Below, in pieces: positions 40,578 through 48,949 of a stretch of 64,000 nucleotides of DNA (the stretch's first letter is position 1; every line of letters starts with the position of its first letter). The notes beneath the pieces were generated by a model. That model had not been told where the DNA came from, searched no databases, and saw only the letters and a program-made list of their open reading frames with translations. The position numbers and the translations under genes were made by a program. Source of the stretch: Rhizobium sp. BK650 (lineage in GTDB: Bacteria > Pseudomonadota > Alphaproteobacteria > Rhizobiales > Rhizobiaceae); NCBI RefSeq assembly GCF_014195325.1, contig NZ_JACIBK010000011.1:124001-188000 (forward strand). Direction: 5' to 3'.

Positions 40578-42125
40578 TTACCGCTTCAGGCTTCCTAAGA
40601 TGCCCCGCACCAGCGCTCGGCCGACCTGGGTCGCCACCGTGCGCGCGACACTCTTCATCGCCGCTTCCATGACCGTTTCACGCTGATATCCGGAACGGCC
40701 GCGCGGCTGGGCCTTGTCGTCATCGTTGCCGCCAAAGCCGGGCAGGGTCCAGCCTGACGTGGTGTTGCCCTCCTGCGGTGCTTGTTCCTGCGCCCGCTTG
40801 GCGGCGTCGGAATCGGCGGCCTTCTGGGCGCGGGCCGCCAGCATCTCGAAGGCGGATTCACGGTCGACATCATCGTCATAAACGCCGAGGACAGGGCTGC
40901 GGGCCATGATCTGCTGGCGCTCAGCATCCGTGACCGGCCCGACACGGGCGGACGGGGGACGGATCAGCGTGCGCTCGACGATCGATGGCGCGCCCTTGGC
41001 TTCCAGCGTCGAGACTAGCGCCTCGCCGGTGCCGAGAGTGGTGATGACGGTGGCGCAATCGAAGGCAGGGTTGGGGCGGAACGTATCGGCGGCCGTCTTC
41101 ACCGCCTTCTGCTCGCGCGGCGAATAGGCGCGCAGCGCATGCTGCAGGCGGTTGCCGAGCTGGGCGAGCACCGTTTCCGGCACGTCGAGCGGGTTTTGCG
41201 TGACGAAATAGACGCCCACACCCTTGGAACGGATAAGGCGAACGACCTGTTCAACGCGTTCGATCAGCACCTTCGGCGCATCGTTGAAGAGCAGATGCGC
41301 CTCGTCGAAGAAGAAGACGAGCTTCGGCTTGTCAGGATCGCCGACCTCAGGCAGTTCCTCGAAGAGCTCGGAAAGCAGCCATAGCAGGAAGGTGGCGTAA
41401 AGGCGCGGATTCATCATCAGCTTATCGGCGGCAAGCACGGAGATCTGCCCGTAGCCATTGTTCGACGTGCGCATGATGTCTGAAATTTTGAGCGCCGGTT
41501 CGCCGAAGAAATGTTCCGCGCCCTGCTGTTCGAGCACCAGCAGCGCCCGCTGGATTGAGCCGACGGAAGCCCTGGAAATCAGGCCGAACTGGCTGGAAAG
41601 CTCAGATGCGTTCTCGCCCATATAGTTCAGCAGTGCGGTGAAATCCTTGAGGTCGAGCAGCGGCAGGCCCGCCTTGTCGGCGATCTTGAAGGCGATGTTG
41701 ATAACGCCTTCCTGCGGCTCGGAGGCATCCATCAGGCGGGCGAGCAACAGCGGTCCCATCTCGGCGACGGTCGTGCGCACCCGGTGACCTTTCTCACCGA
41801 AGAGGTCCCAGAAGATGACCGGGAACTGCTCGAATTCGTAATCGTCAAAGCCGATCTGCTCGGCGCGCTTGGTCAGAAAATCCTTCGGCTCGCCCTTGGC
41901 GGCGATGCCGGAGAGATCGCCCTTGATGTCGGCGGCGAAAACCGGCACGCCGGCTCTCGCAAATCCCTCTGCCAGCACCTGCAGCGTCACCGTCTTGCCG
42001 GTACCGGTGGCGCCGGTCACGAGCCCGTGGCGGTTGCCGAATTTGAGGTCGAGATATTCGCCCTTGTTGATGCTGTCGTCGGGATTGCGGCTTGCGCCGA
42101 TGAAAATCTTGCCGTCCTCGAGCAT
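40578..42125 (-). CDS. HerA/DUF853-type ATPase
   Basis: A 515-aa P-loop ATPase of the HerA-like DUF853 family. GLVTGATGTGKTVTLQVL is Walker A; PKLVFFFDEAHLLFND is Walker B with an Asp-Glu-Ala-His box. The C-terminal region (from about 410) is low-complexity, Ala/Gln-rich, and ends GRALVRGILGSLKR. The start MLEDGKIFIGASRNPDDS is preferred because it opens the family's N-terminal beta-barrel and GGGAG lies upstream; longer frames add unconserved residues. Role not defined. It converges on the PhnA-like gene, six bases away. Confidence 0.85.
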   Translation of the reverse strand: MLEDGKIFIGASRNPDDSINKGEYLDLKFGNRHGLVTGATGTGKTVTLQVLAEGFARAGVPVFAADIKGDLSGIAAKGEPKDFLTKRAEQIGFDDYEFEQFPVIFWDLFGEKGHRVRTTVAEMGPLLLARLMDASEPQEGVINIAFKIADKAGLPLLDLKDFTALLNYMGENASELSSQFGLISRASVGSIQRALLVLEQQGAEHFFGEPALKISDIMRTSNNGYGQISVLAADKLMMNPRLYATFLLWLLSELFEELPEVGDPDKPKLVFFFDEAHLLFNDAPKVLIERVEQVVRLIRSKGVGVYFVTQNPLDVPETVLAQLGNRLQHALRAYSPREQKAVKTAADTFRPNPAFDCATVITTLGTGEALVSTLEAKGAPSIVERTLIRPPSARVGPVTDAERQQIMARSPVLGVYDDDVDRESAFEMLAARAQKAADSDAAKRAQEQAPQEGNTTSGWTLPGFGGNDDDKAQPRGRSGYQRETVMEAAMKSVARTVATQVGRALVRGILGSLKR

Positions 42126-42363
42126 GTAGAATGTCTCCCTCGGTCGATGCTGCCGCCCAATTACAGGTTTGCGGTCCATATATGCGGGATGCTCTTTCCG
42201 CACAGTCATGCAAATATCGTTTCTCTGTTATAAGCAGGCGACGGAAGACGGACAACTGTCTGCGTTAAAAGGGAAAGCAGGAGCGGAGACCTTGGAGAGA
42301 GCCGCTTGAGTTGCCGCTTCGATTCCATTACGTTGACGTTAACGTCAAAATAGGAGGCAGACG

Positions 42364-42759
42364 ATGAATGAGATTGTGACTGAAATCGCCAATCGCGTGG
42401 GCATTGCGCCCGAACTGGCCGAAAAGGCGCTCGGCATGATGCTCGGCTTCCTGCAGCGGGAAGCGGCCGATGGCCCGGTCGCCGAAATGATCGAGAAGAT
42501 CCCCGGCGCCACCGAACTCGTCGCCCAGTTCAATGGCGAAGGTTCTGGCGGTAGCGGCGGATTGCTCGGCGGCCTCATGAGTGCACTTGGTGGCGGCGGC
42601 ATCATGGGCCTCGGCCAGCAGCTGATGAGCGAAGGCCTCGGCATGGGCGAGATCACCTCGCTTGCCAAGGAAACCATCGCGATTGCCAAGGAATATGCGG
42701 GCGAGGAAGTGGTGGATCAGGTCGTCGCTTCCGTTCCCGGCCTCAGCCAGTTCGTCTGA
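42364..42759 (+). CDS. Small Gly-rich helical protein (DUF2267/DUF2780-like)
   Basis: A 131-aa protein: NEIVTEIANRVGIAPELAEK, ALGMMLGFLQREAADGPVAE, MIEKIPGATELVAQ, a Gly/Ser linker (GSGGSGGLLGGLM, GGGGIMGLGQQ), then EITSLAKETIAIAKEYAGEE and VVDQVVASVPGLSQFV. The repeated amphipathic helices with Gly linker resemble the DUF2267/DUF2780 proteins, none with a known job. It has a strong terminator at 42803-42843, so it is transcribed alone. AGGAGGCAG gives the ribosome site. Confidence 0.72.
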   Translation: MNEIVTEIANRVGIAPELAEKALGMMLGFLQREAADGPVAEMIEKIPGATELVAQFNGEGSGGSGGLLGGLMSALGGGGIMGLGQQLMSEGLGMGEITSLAKETIAIAKEYAGEEVVDQVVASVPGLSQFV

Positions 42760-42802
42760 CGCGATCCATCGCTTCAATAAGCCCCGGGCATCGTTGAACG
42801 AC

Positions 42803-42843
42803 CCCCGAAAGTTTGCCGTGAACTTTCGGGGTTTTTGTTTTTT
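42803..42843 (+). terminator. Strong rho-independent terminator
   Basis: CCCCGAAAGTT (42803-42813) and AACTTTCGGGG (42821-42831) form an 11-bp stem around TTGCCGT-type loop, followed by TTTTTGTTTTTTG. The metallophosphoesterase gene starts 32 bases later. Confidence 0.88.
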
Positions 42844-42874
42844 GAACATTTCCTCGTTCTTTTCCGGGTGTTTC

Positions 42875-44233
42875 ATGACCGACACATCTCCGATCAAGGC
42901 GCTGCTGCCGAAGTCTGGCGGCCATCAATTCGTGCTCTACGGCGACTCCTGCTCGGGTGTTGCCGGCGCCCTGCACGAGCGAACCTTCGCGTCCGTCAAC
43001 GCCGTCCTGCGCAGGCTCGAGCCGCAACCGCAGTTCATCCTCTTTCCCGGCGACGAGATCGTCGGTCTGATGGCGGATGAAGCCTCGCTGCGCGCCCAGT
43101 GGCGGCACTGGCTCGATGTGGAGATGGCCTGGCTCGACCGGGCCAACATTCCGATGTGGCACACGACCGGCAACCACACGACCTATGACGAGATGAGCGA
43201 GGCCGTGTTCCGTGACGTGCTTGCCCTTCCGGCAAACGGACCGGCGGGGCAAGAGGGTCTGACCTATTGGGTACGCCGCGGCGATCTGCTTATCGTTTTC
43301 GTCCATACGCTCTGGAGCGGTCTCGGCGGGGAAGGCCATGTCGAGACGGAGTGGCTGGAAGCGACGCTGAAGGCGCACGCCGATGCCCGCTATAAGCTGG
43401 TGCTCGGCCATCACCCGGTCTTTCCGGTAAATGGCTACGCCGGCACCTATCAGCGCGAGATCGGCCATGAATATGCTGAGCGTTTCTGGGATATTCTCGC
43501 AGGGGCCGGCGTCTTTGCGTATTGTTGTAGCCATATCCTGGCTTTCGATGTGCAGGTTCATCGCGGCCTGCTGCAAATCTGCACCGCAGGGGCGGGAACC
43601 GCGCACAGAATGCCCGAGGGCGTCGAATATCTCCATTGCATCCAGGCCGCTCTCGATGAGGAGGGCCTGCGCTATCAGGTTCTTGATATGGAAGGCGTTG
43701 CGCGCGAACGCCTGCAATGGCCTCCTGCTCTTGCGAGCGAGCATAAATGGCACAGCCTTGCCCATGGCGTGAGCGACGCTTTCTGGTTGGGTCCGATGAG
43801 CCCGGACCGGATCATCGAACTCCGCCTGAGCGGCCGGATGGCACCGGATGCCTGTGCCGCGTCGCAGACGATCTTCTCGGCTTTCGCCGATGAAGGACTG
43901 GCACCCTTATGGCTCGGCCTGCGCGGCAAAGAGCAGCGACTGACGCTCGTCCTCGGCCGCGATCCCGGTCGCAGTCCTTACTATTTCTTCGGTCCCGATC
44001 TGCCGCCGGGCGAGGATTTCGATCTTCACATCCTTCTGCATGGCGGTATGGGCCCTGGCGGCGTGCTCTGGCGGCGGACAGGCACCGAGGCCTGGTCATC
44101 CTTCGAGGCAATCGCCTCGACGGGGCTTGATCGCCTTGTCTGGCCGTTTCGTTGGAGCGTCGGCCATGGTCAGAAAGGTGAAGGCGATCGGCCGTTTGCG
44201 GGCGAGAGCCTGAGGCTAAGTATTGCAGGCTGA
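42875..44233 (+). CDS. Calcineurin-type metallophosphoesterase
   Basis: A 452-aa protein with phosphoesterase metal-site motifs: FVLYGDSCSG, FILFPGDEIVG, WHTTGNHTTYDE, KLVLGHHPVFPVNG. No signal peptide is seen, so it is probably cytosolic. The region after about 290 (HILLHGGMGPGGVLWRRTG and neighbours) looks like a beta-sandwich accessory domain. Neither substrate nor pathway can be told. The strong terminator just upstream means it has its own promoter within the terminator-ATG interval or in the previous gene. Confidence 0.78.
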   Translation: MTDTSPIKALLPKSGGHQFVLYGDSCSGVAGALHERTFASVNAVLRRLEPQPQFILFPGDEIVGLMADEASLRAQWRHWLDVEMAWLDRANIPMWHTTGNHTTYDEMSEAVFRDVLALPANGPAGQEGLTYWVRRGDLLIVFVHTLWSGLGGEGHVETEWLEATLKAHADARYKLVLGHHPVFPVNGYAGTYQREIGHEYAERFWDILAGAGVFAYCCSHILAFDVQVHRGLLQICTAGAGTAHRMPEGVEYLHCIQAALDEEGLRYQVLDMEGVARERLQWPPALASEHKWHSLAHGVSDAFWLGPMSPDRIIELRLSGRMAPDACAASQTIFSAFADEGLAPLWLGLRGKEQRLTLVLGRDPGRSPYYFFGPDLPPGEDFDLHILLHGGMGPGGVLWRRTGTEAWSSFEAIASTGLDRLVWPFRWSVGHGQKGEGDRPFAGESLRLSIAG

Positions 44234-44473
44234 AAACTGGGCAGTTCCGAGAGCATTTTCGCCCGCTCGGGTCGATAATGATGGTGGTCCTGGGCCTCGA
44301 TCGCTTTCTGAGCGCTGATCAATCCATCCGGTTGCACCCGTCGCCGGATGGAAATCCGTACCGACCTTCCCTAGATTAGATGGTGCCGGATTTTTTCACC
44401 GACGGCCGGATCGGCTGGAACTATGCGCTCCGAAATCTCGTTTCATATCGGCCAGATAAGAAGGAATATGGTC

Positions 44474-44764
44474 ATGCCCAGGGTCGTTGCAGCAGCCTCG
44501 ATCATTCTCCTCGGTTTCGCCGCTCCGGTCTTTGCCCAGACCCTCGGTGATATGGATTATACCGGCCGTTTCGGCGGCATGCCGCCCGGCACGGTGCCCG
44601 ACGCCAACGCAAGCGGCGGCGGTATCTCCATTCCGCTCGACACGGGCGAAACCGAAAATGTCACCGTCGTCGTTCCACCCGAACGGACTCCCTGCCCAAA
44701 GCATGGCACACGCGCATATCGCACGGCCGTGCGTGACCACACGCTGCCAGCCGCCTGCCGCTGA
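44474..44764 (+). CDS. Small exported hypothetical protein
   Basis: A 96-aa protein with signal peptide (VVAAASIILLGFAAPVFAQ) and a mature part rich in Gly/Pro/Thr (GRFGGMPPGTVPDANAS, ENVTVVVPPERTPCPKHGTR) with Cys near the C-terminus (ending PAACR). No family recognised. AAGGA eight bases upstream of the ATG at 44474 sets the start. It converges on zwf, 25 bases away. Confidence 0.6.
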   Translation: MPRVVAAASIILLGFAAPVFAQTLGDMDYTGRFGGMPPGTVPDANASGGGISIPLDTGETENVTVVVPPERTPCPKHGTRAYRTAVRDHTLPAACR

Positions 44765-44789
44765 CTATCTGATTAGTAAACAGGAACGG

Positions 44790-46298
44790 CTATTTGCCGC
44801 TCCTGCGTAGAAGCACGCCCAGTTCGTGCCATTGGCGGCCGTCGCGCTGGATCAGCTCGTCGGCGCAGGCCGGTCCCATTGTGCCTGGAGCATAAGGATC
44901 CGGTATCCGGTCATCCTTTGCCCATTCGTCCAGGAAAGGCTGCACCGCTTCCCAGCCAGCCTCGATGCCGTCGGCGCGCTGGAAGAGCGTCTGGTCGCCG
45001 ATGAAGAGATCATAGAGCAGCGATTCGTAACCGGTCGTCTTGCTGATATCGAACTTGTCGGCATAGCGGAAATCCAGCGCGACCGGCACGGTATCGACGG
45101 ATTGTCCCGGCGACTTGATGGAAATCTCCATGCTCATGCCCTCATCGGGCTGCACCTGGATGACCAGCTTGTTCGGTGGCAAGCGGCGGTTGGCTCCAGT
45201 TTCGCGGAACTGCGCAAAGGGCACCGGCTGGAAGGTGATGACGATTTCCGTATCGCGCGCCGTCATCGCCTTCCCGGTGCGCAGATAGAAGGGAACGCCC
45301 GCCCACCGCCAGGTATCGGCATAGAGCTTCAGCGCCACAAAGGTCTCTGTTTTGCTGGTGGGGGAAACATCCTTCGTATCGCGATAGGCAGGCAGGTCGG
45401 TGCCATTGAGCGTACCGGCGCTATAGGCGCCGCGCACGCCATTCGCTTTGGCTTCCTCCGCCGTATAGATACGCAGCGCCTTCAGCACCTTGCTCTTCTC
45501 GTTGCGGATCGCCTCCGCGTCGAAGCTGTTCGGCGGCTCCATGGCGATCATCGCCAGAAGCTGGAAGAGATGGTTGGGGATCATGTCGCGCAGCGCACCC
45601 GTCGCATCGTAGAACTTGCCGCGCGTGCCGACATCGACGGTCTCGGAGGCCGTGATCTGCACATGATCGATATAGCGGCTGTTCCACAGCGACTCGATCA
45701 TCATATTGGCAAAACGCGCCGTCATCAGGTTCTGCACCGTTTCCTTGCCGAGGAAGTGGTCCAGCCGGTAGACTTGGCTCTCCTTCACGCGGGCAAGGAT
45801 GCGCGCATTGAGAGCCTTCGCAGACTCGAGATCGGTGCCGAAGGGCTTTTCGATTGCCACGCGGCGGAAACAGCCACCGCTTTCATCCATCAGCCCGAGA
45901 TCGGCAAGCTTCTCGACGATCGGGCCGAAGAAGCTCGGCGGCACGGCGAGATAGAAGGCTGCATTGCAGGTCGTGCCGAGGCGCTGGCCGATTTCGAGGA
46001 AGATATCGTCCTTGGTAAAGTCGCCCTGCAGGTAGGAGATGCGCGAGCGCAGGTTCTCCCAGGCGCCGTCCTTCATCGTTTCTTCCTTGCCGCTGATGTG
46101 GCTGAGGAAATCATCCAGCCGTTCACGCAGGAATTCGTCGTCGCCGGGCTCGATGCCGACGCCAAGAATATGCAGGTCCCCTCCGACGAGGCCGCTGCGC
46201 GTAAGATTGATAATGGCGGGAACCAGCAATCGCCGTGTCAGGTCGCCGGTGGCGCCGAAGATGACGAGAGTGACGGGCGGGGTGGGGTGGGCGTCCAT
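44790..46298 (-). CDS. zwf: Glucose-6-phosphate 1-dehydrogenase
   Basis: A 502-aa enzyme converting glucose 6-phosphate to 6-phosphogluconolactone, entry to the Entner-Doudoroff and pentose phosphate routes and a main NADPH source in rhizobia. VTLVIFGATGDLTRRLLVPA is the NADP-binding loop; RLDHFLGKETVQNLM carries the substrate/catalytic motif; KSPGQSVDTVPVALDFRY and DEWAKDDRIPDPYAPGTMGP close the protein. The ATG at 46298 (MDAHPTPPVTLVIF) has GGAG nine bases upstream. In rhizobia pgl and edd usually follow zwf; they do not follow here. Confidence 0.95.
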   Translation of the reverse strand: MDAHPTPPVTLVIFGATGDLTRRLLVPAIINLTRSGLVGGDLHILGVGIEPGDDEFLRERLDDFLSHISGKEETMKDGAWENLRSRISYLQGDFTKDDIFLEIGQRLGTTCNAAFYLAVPPSFFGPIVEKLADLGLMDESGGCFRRVAIEKPFGTDLESAKALNARILARVKESQVYRLDHFLGKETVQNLMTARFANMMIESLWNSRYIDHVQITASETVDVGTRGKFYDATGALRDMIPNHLFQLLAMIAMEPPNSFDAEAIRNEKSKVLKALRIYTAEEAKANGVRGAYSAGTLNGTDLPAYRDTKDVSPTSKTETFVALKLYADTWRWAGVPFYLRTGKAMTARDTEIVITFQPVPFAQFRETGANRRLPPNKLVIQVQPDEGMSMEISIKSPGQSVDTVPVALDFRYADKFDISKTTGYESLLYDLFIGDQTLFQRADGIEAGWEAVQPFLDEWAKDDRIPDPYAPGTMGPACADELIQRDGRQWHELGVLLRRSGK

Positions 46299-46447
46299 GC
46301 GTGTCATCTCCAGCTTAAATCTTCCGGCCGAATATAAAGCGCTCCGGTTTCGCCGCAAGCACCTTGCAGCTCAAGGATAACAAGCGTTTGACATCGCGTT
46401 AAAATAATATAAAGACATAAAGATATCGTTATGTCATCGGGTGACGC

Positions 46448-47065
46448 ATGATCGATCTTGTCAGCGCTGGCTTCTTCCTCGTGGCCTCTCTCGCCCTTCT
46501 CGGCTCGCCCGGTCCCGCCATCGCTGCTCTCTTGGCAATTGGCCGCTTGCACGGTATGGCGACGGGCCTGCGTTTTTATGTCGGCCTGCAGATCGGCTTG
46601 GCAATTGCGGCCGCCGCGGCGGCAGCCGGCCTGCTGTCGCTACTCGAAGCCATTCCGCTGGCGATGATGGTGATGACGGTCGCCGCCACAGTCTATCTCG
46701 TCTGGTTGTCCTGGAAGATCGCATTGGCGCCAGTCGGTGCCGATCTCTCGGCCGCCCGGCGGCAAGCCTCGCCGACCATCGCCGGCGGTGTCGTGCTGGG
46801 TCTCACCAATCCTAAGGCCTATATCGCTTTCGCCTCGCTTTTTGCCGCTTACCGGCTTTCGCAGGATGGCGCGCTGGACATGAAGGCCAAATGGGCGCTC
46901 TGCGTCCTCGTCATGATCGTCGTCGATGTTTTCTGGCTGTGGCTGGGTGTCGTTTTGGGCAAGGTGAAGCTCGAGCCATCGAGCGAGCGGGCGCTCAACA
47001 TATGCTTTGGCCTCATCATTCTCGCGACCGCTGTACTGTCCCTGATCGAGCTTGTCGGCTCCTAA
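46448..47065 (+). CDS. LysE-family translocator
   Basis: A 205-aa membrane protein with about six helices, LysE/RhtB type: GFFLVASLALLGSPGPAIAA with the conserved SPGP, VYLVWLSWKIALAP, TNPKAYIAFASLFAAY with the family NPK. Such proteins export amino acids such as lysine or homoserine lactones. No regulator sits beside it. It is divergent from zwf by 149 bases. Confidence 0.9.
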   Translation: MIDLVSAGFFLVASLALLGSPGPAIAALLAIGRLHGMATGLRFYVGLQIGLAIAAAAAAAGLLSLLEAIPLAMMVMTVAATVYLVWLSWKIALAPVGADLSAARRQASPTIAGGVVLGLTNPKAYIAFASLFAAYRLSQDGALDMKAKWALCVLVMIVVDVFWLWLGVVLGKVKLEPSSERALNICFGLIILATAVLSLIELVGS

Positions 47066-47121
47066 ACCGACAAGCCGTTGCGGAGGGTTTTCCGGAATGG
47101 CCGTCTTGGATGATGAACACC

Positions 47122-47850
47122 TTACGCTTTAGACGAGGACTTGTCCGTTGTGGTACCGGTGGTCGGCTTCGATGCGCCGGCATCGCTCGCAGGCTTGTCG
47201 GTTGCCGGTTTGTCGGCTGTGCCAGCGGCCGGCTTCGTTTCGGTCTTCACCGGCCAGGTGATGTAGTAATTCTGCGTGCCGACCTGGCCGAAATAGACTT
47301 CGTTGCCAGTGCCCTTCTCGATGAAGCTGCCATTCTCGCTTCTGAGGAGTCGCCCATGGGAATCGCGCTGCAGATGGTCGCGCAGGAAATTGTTCCAGTC
47401 GCTGGTCTCGATCGCTGTGCCCTTCTTTTGGTCGACATCGGCTTCCTTGGGATCGGTCACATCCCAGGCCTTGATCTCAATGCCCTGGGTCGGATCGGTG
47501 ACCGTCAGCTGGCCCTTCTTGAAGGCGGCCAGCATGGCAGCTTCCTGGCTGCCGTCGCCCTTGGCCTCTGCCGCTGCCGTCATGTTCTGGCGCAGCAGTG
47601 CCATGAAGGAGGCAGTGGTGATGTCGGTGCTGGCGACGGTATTGCCGGAGGCATCCGTCGATCCGGCCTTGCCGGCATCGATCTTGTCGAGCATCACCGA
47701 CAGCGCCGAGCGAGTCTGGGAGGGGAGGCTGGAATAGTCGTGATTGGTTGTGCCGCTGCTGCTGGAGCTGCTCTCCGAGGAGCTGTCCTTGAGGACCTGC
47801 AAGGCAATCTGCGCCGTGTGCAGCCTTAAGCTGGAAACAGAAGAAACCAT
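47122..47850 (-). CDS. Hypothetical protein with low-complexity ends
   Basis: A 242-aa protein that I do not recognise. N-terminus SSVSSLRLHTAQIALQVLKD followed by a Ser tract (about residues 23-32); the middle has SMTAAAEAKGDGSQEA-like (ASFMALLRQNMTAAAEAKGD) and NEVYFGQVGTQNYYITW; the C-terminal 45 residues are Ala/Pro/Lys/Thr repeats (TADKPATDKPASDAG). There is no signal peptide and no Cys. The middle (ASFMALLRQNMTA) faintly resembles flagellar hook-associated proteins (FlgD-like), but no motif proves it. ATG at 47850 has GAGA upstream. Confidence 0.65.
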   Translation of the reverse strand: MVSSVSSLRLHTAQIALQVLKDSSSESSSSSSGTTNHDYSSLPSQTRSALSVMLDKIDAGKAGSTDASGNTVASTDITTASFMALLRQNMTAAAEAKGDGSQEAAMLAAFKKGQLTVTDPTQGIEIKAWDVTDPKEADVDQKKGTAIETSDWNNFLRDHLQRDSHGRLLRSENGSFIEKGTGNEVYFGQVGTQNYYITWPVKTETKPAAGTADKPATDKPASDAGASKPTTGTTTDKSSSKA

Positions 47851-48068
47851 TTCAAAATCTCTTTGTCGGGCCTCGCACGGGATAGCGCAAAGGCGTTTAA
47901 TGGATAGCGATCGACGCTGACCGCGTCGCGAAAGCACGTCTGGATTGAGAAATCCCAGAGTGGACCGCTACGCCTCAAACTTTGCGTGTGGCTTGCGAAA
48001 GGCGACTAATGCCACCGGCAGCGATCGTGCCGACCGCTCCCGGCATCAGAGAAATCAGAATTTTCCGG

Positions 48069-48839
48069 TCAGACCTTCACGGCAACCATGAAGAGCCGCG
48101 GGAATTTGAGCAGGACCTTACCGTCGGAAGCCTTCGGATAGACCCAGTCGACACGCGCGAGATAGTCGGCCAGGAATGCCTCGCGGTGCTCTTCGCCGGC
48201 ATGGTCGAGATAGGGGCGCAGGCCCGTTCCCTTGACCCATTCGACGATCGCTGCCGCATTGTCCATCGGGTGATAGTAGATCGTGTGCCAGATGTCGACG
48301 CGGGAAGATTTGGAAATCAGCCGGCTGTAATAGGTTGACGGAGGCGGCAACATGGGGCGGCGGATGCTCTTCGTCTCGAAGGCTGTCTTCCATGGGCCGG
48401 CATGCGCCGTTTCCTCCATCATCAGATGGCTCGGTTCGCCGAGATTGTCGGGCATTTGCACCGCGAGCACCCCGCCCGGCGCCAACCCGTCCATCAGGCG
48501 GTCGAAAATGTCGAGATGGTCGGGCAGCCATTGGAAGACGGCGTTGGCAAAGAGCAGGTCAGCCGGCTCGGAGGGCTGCCAAGTGGAAAGATCGGCCTCC
48601 ACGAAGGCCGTGCCCGGAAGGCGCTTGCGGGCGGCCTCCAGCATGTTGAGATCGCTGTCGAGACCGGACACATTGGCAGCGCCATAGCGGTCGATGATCA
48701 GCTCTGTCGAATTGCCCGGCCCGCAGCCGAGATCGACCGCGTGGCGAAGTTCCGTCAGCGGCACCCGTGCCAGCAGGTCACGCGCCGGGCGGGTGCGCTC
48801 ATCCTCGAATTTCACATATTGGCTGGCCGACCATGCCAT
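48069..48839 (-). CDS. tam: Trans-aconitate 2-methyltransferase
   Basis: A 256-aa SAM-dependent methyltransferase. SAQYVKFEDERTRPARDLL, AVDLGCGPGNSTELI (SAM loop), DLLFANAVFQWLPDHLDIFD and LAVQMPDNLGEPSH match Tam, which methylates trans-aconitate and so removes an aconitase inhibitor. Length equals the family's 250-260. It stands alone in the same direction as the penicillin-binding-protein gene 110 bases upstream. Confidence 0.9.
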   Translation of the reverse strand: MAWSASQYVKFEDERTRPARDLLARVPLTELRHAVDLGCGPGNSTELIIDRYGAANVSGLDSDLNMLEAARKRLPGTAFVEADLSTWQPSEPADLLFANAVFQWLPDHLDIFDRLMDGLAPGGVLAVQMPDNLGEPSHLMMEETAHAGPWKTAFETKSIRRPMLPPPSTYYSRLISKSSRVDIWHTIYYHPMDNAAAIVEWVKGTGLRPYLDHAGEEHREAFLADYLARVDWVYPKASDGKVLLKFPRLFMVAVKV

Positions 48840-48949
48840 CGTCTTCTCCTGATGTCAGGCCACGTCCTCGACGCGGCGGATGCAAACCTTGTCTGTATTG
48901 CCGCCGGTCCGAACGGGCCGTCCGGTAAGGCTTTGGATCGAGGCGAAGA

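Noticed and set aside
44781..44805. CAGGAACGGC/GCCGCTCCTG hairpin at the zwf 3' end
   Set aside because: One mismatch in the stem and no T-run on either side; not strong enough to list as a terminator.
44826..46337. A long plus-strand open frame antisense to zwf
   Set aside because: Shadow of the zwf coding strand; Arg/His/Gly-rich, no motifs.
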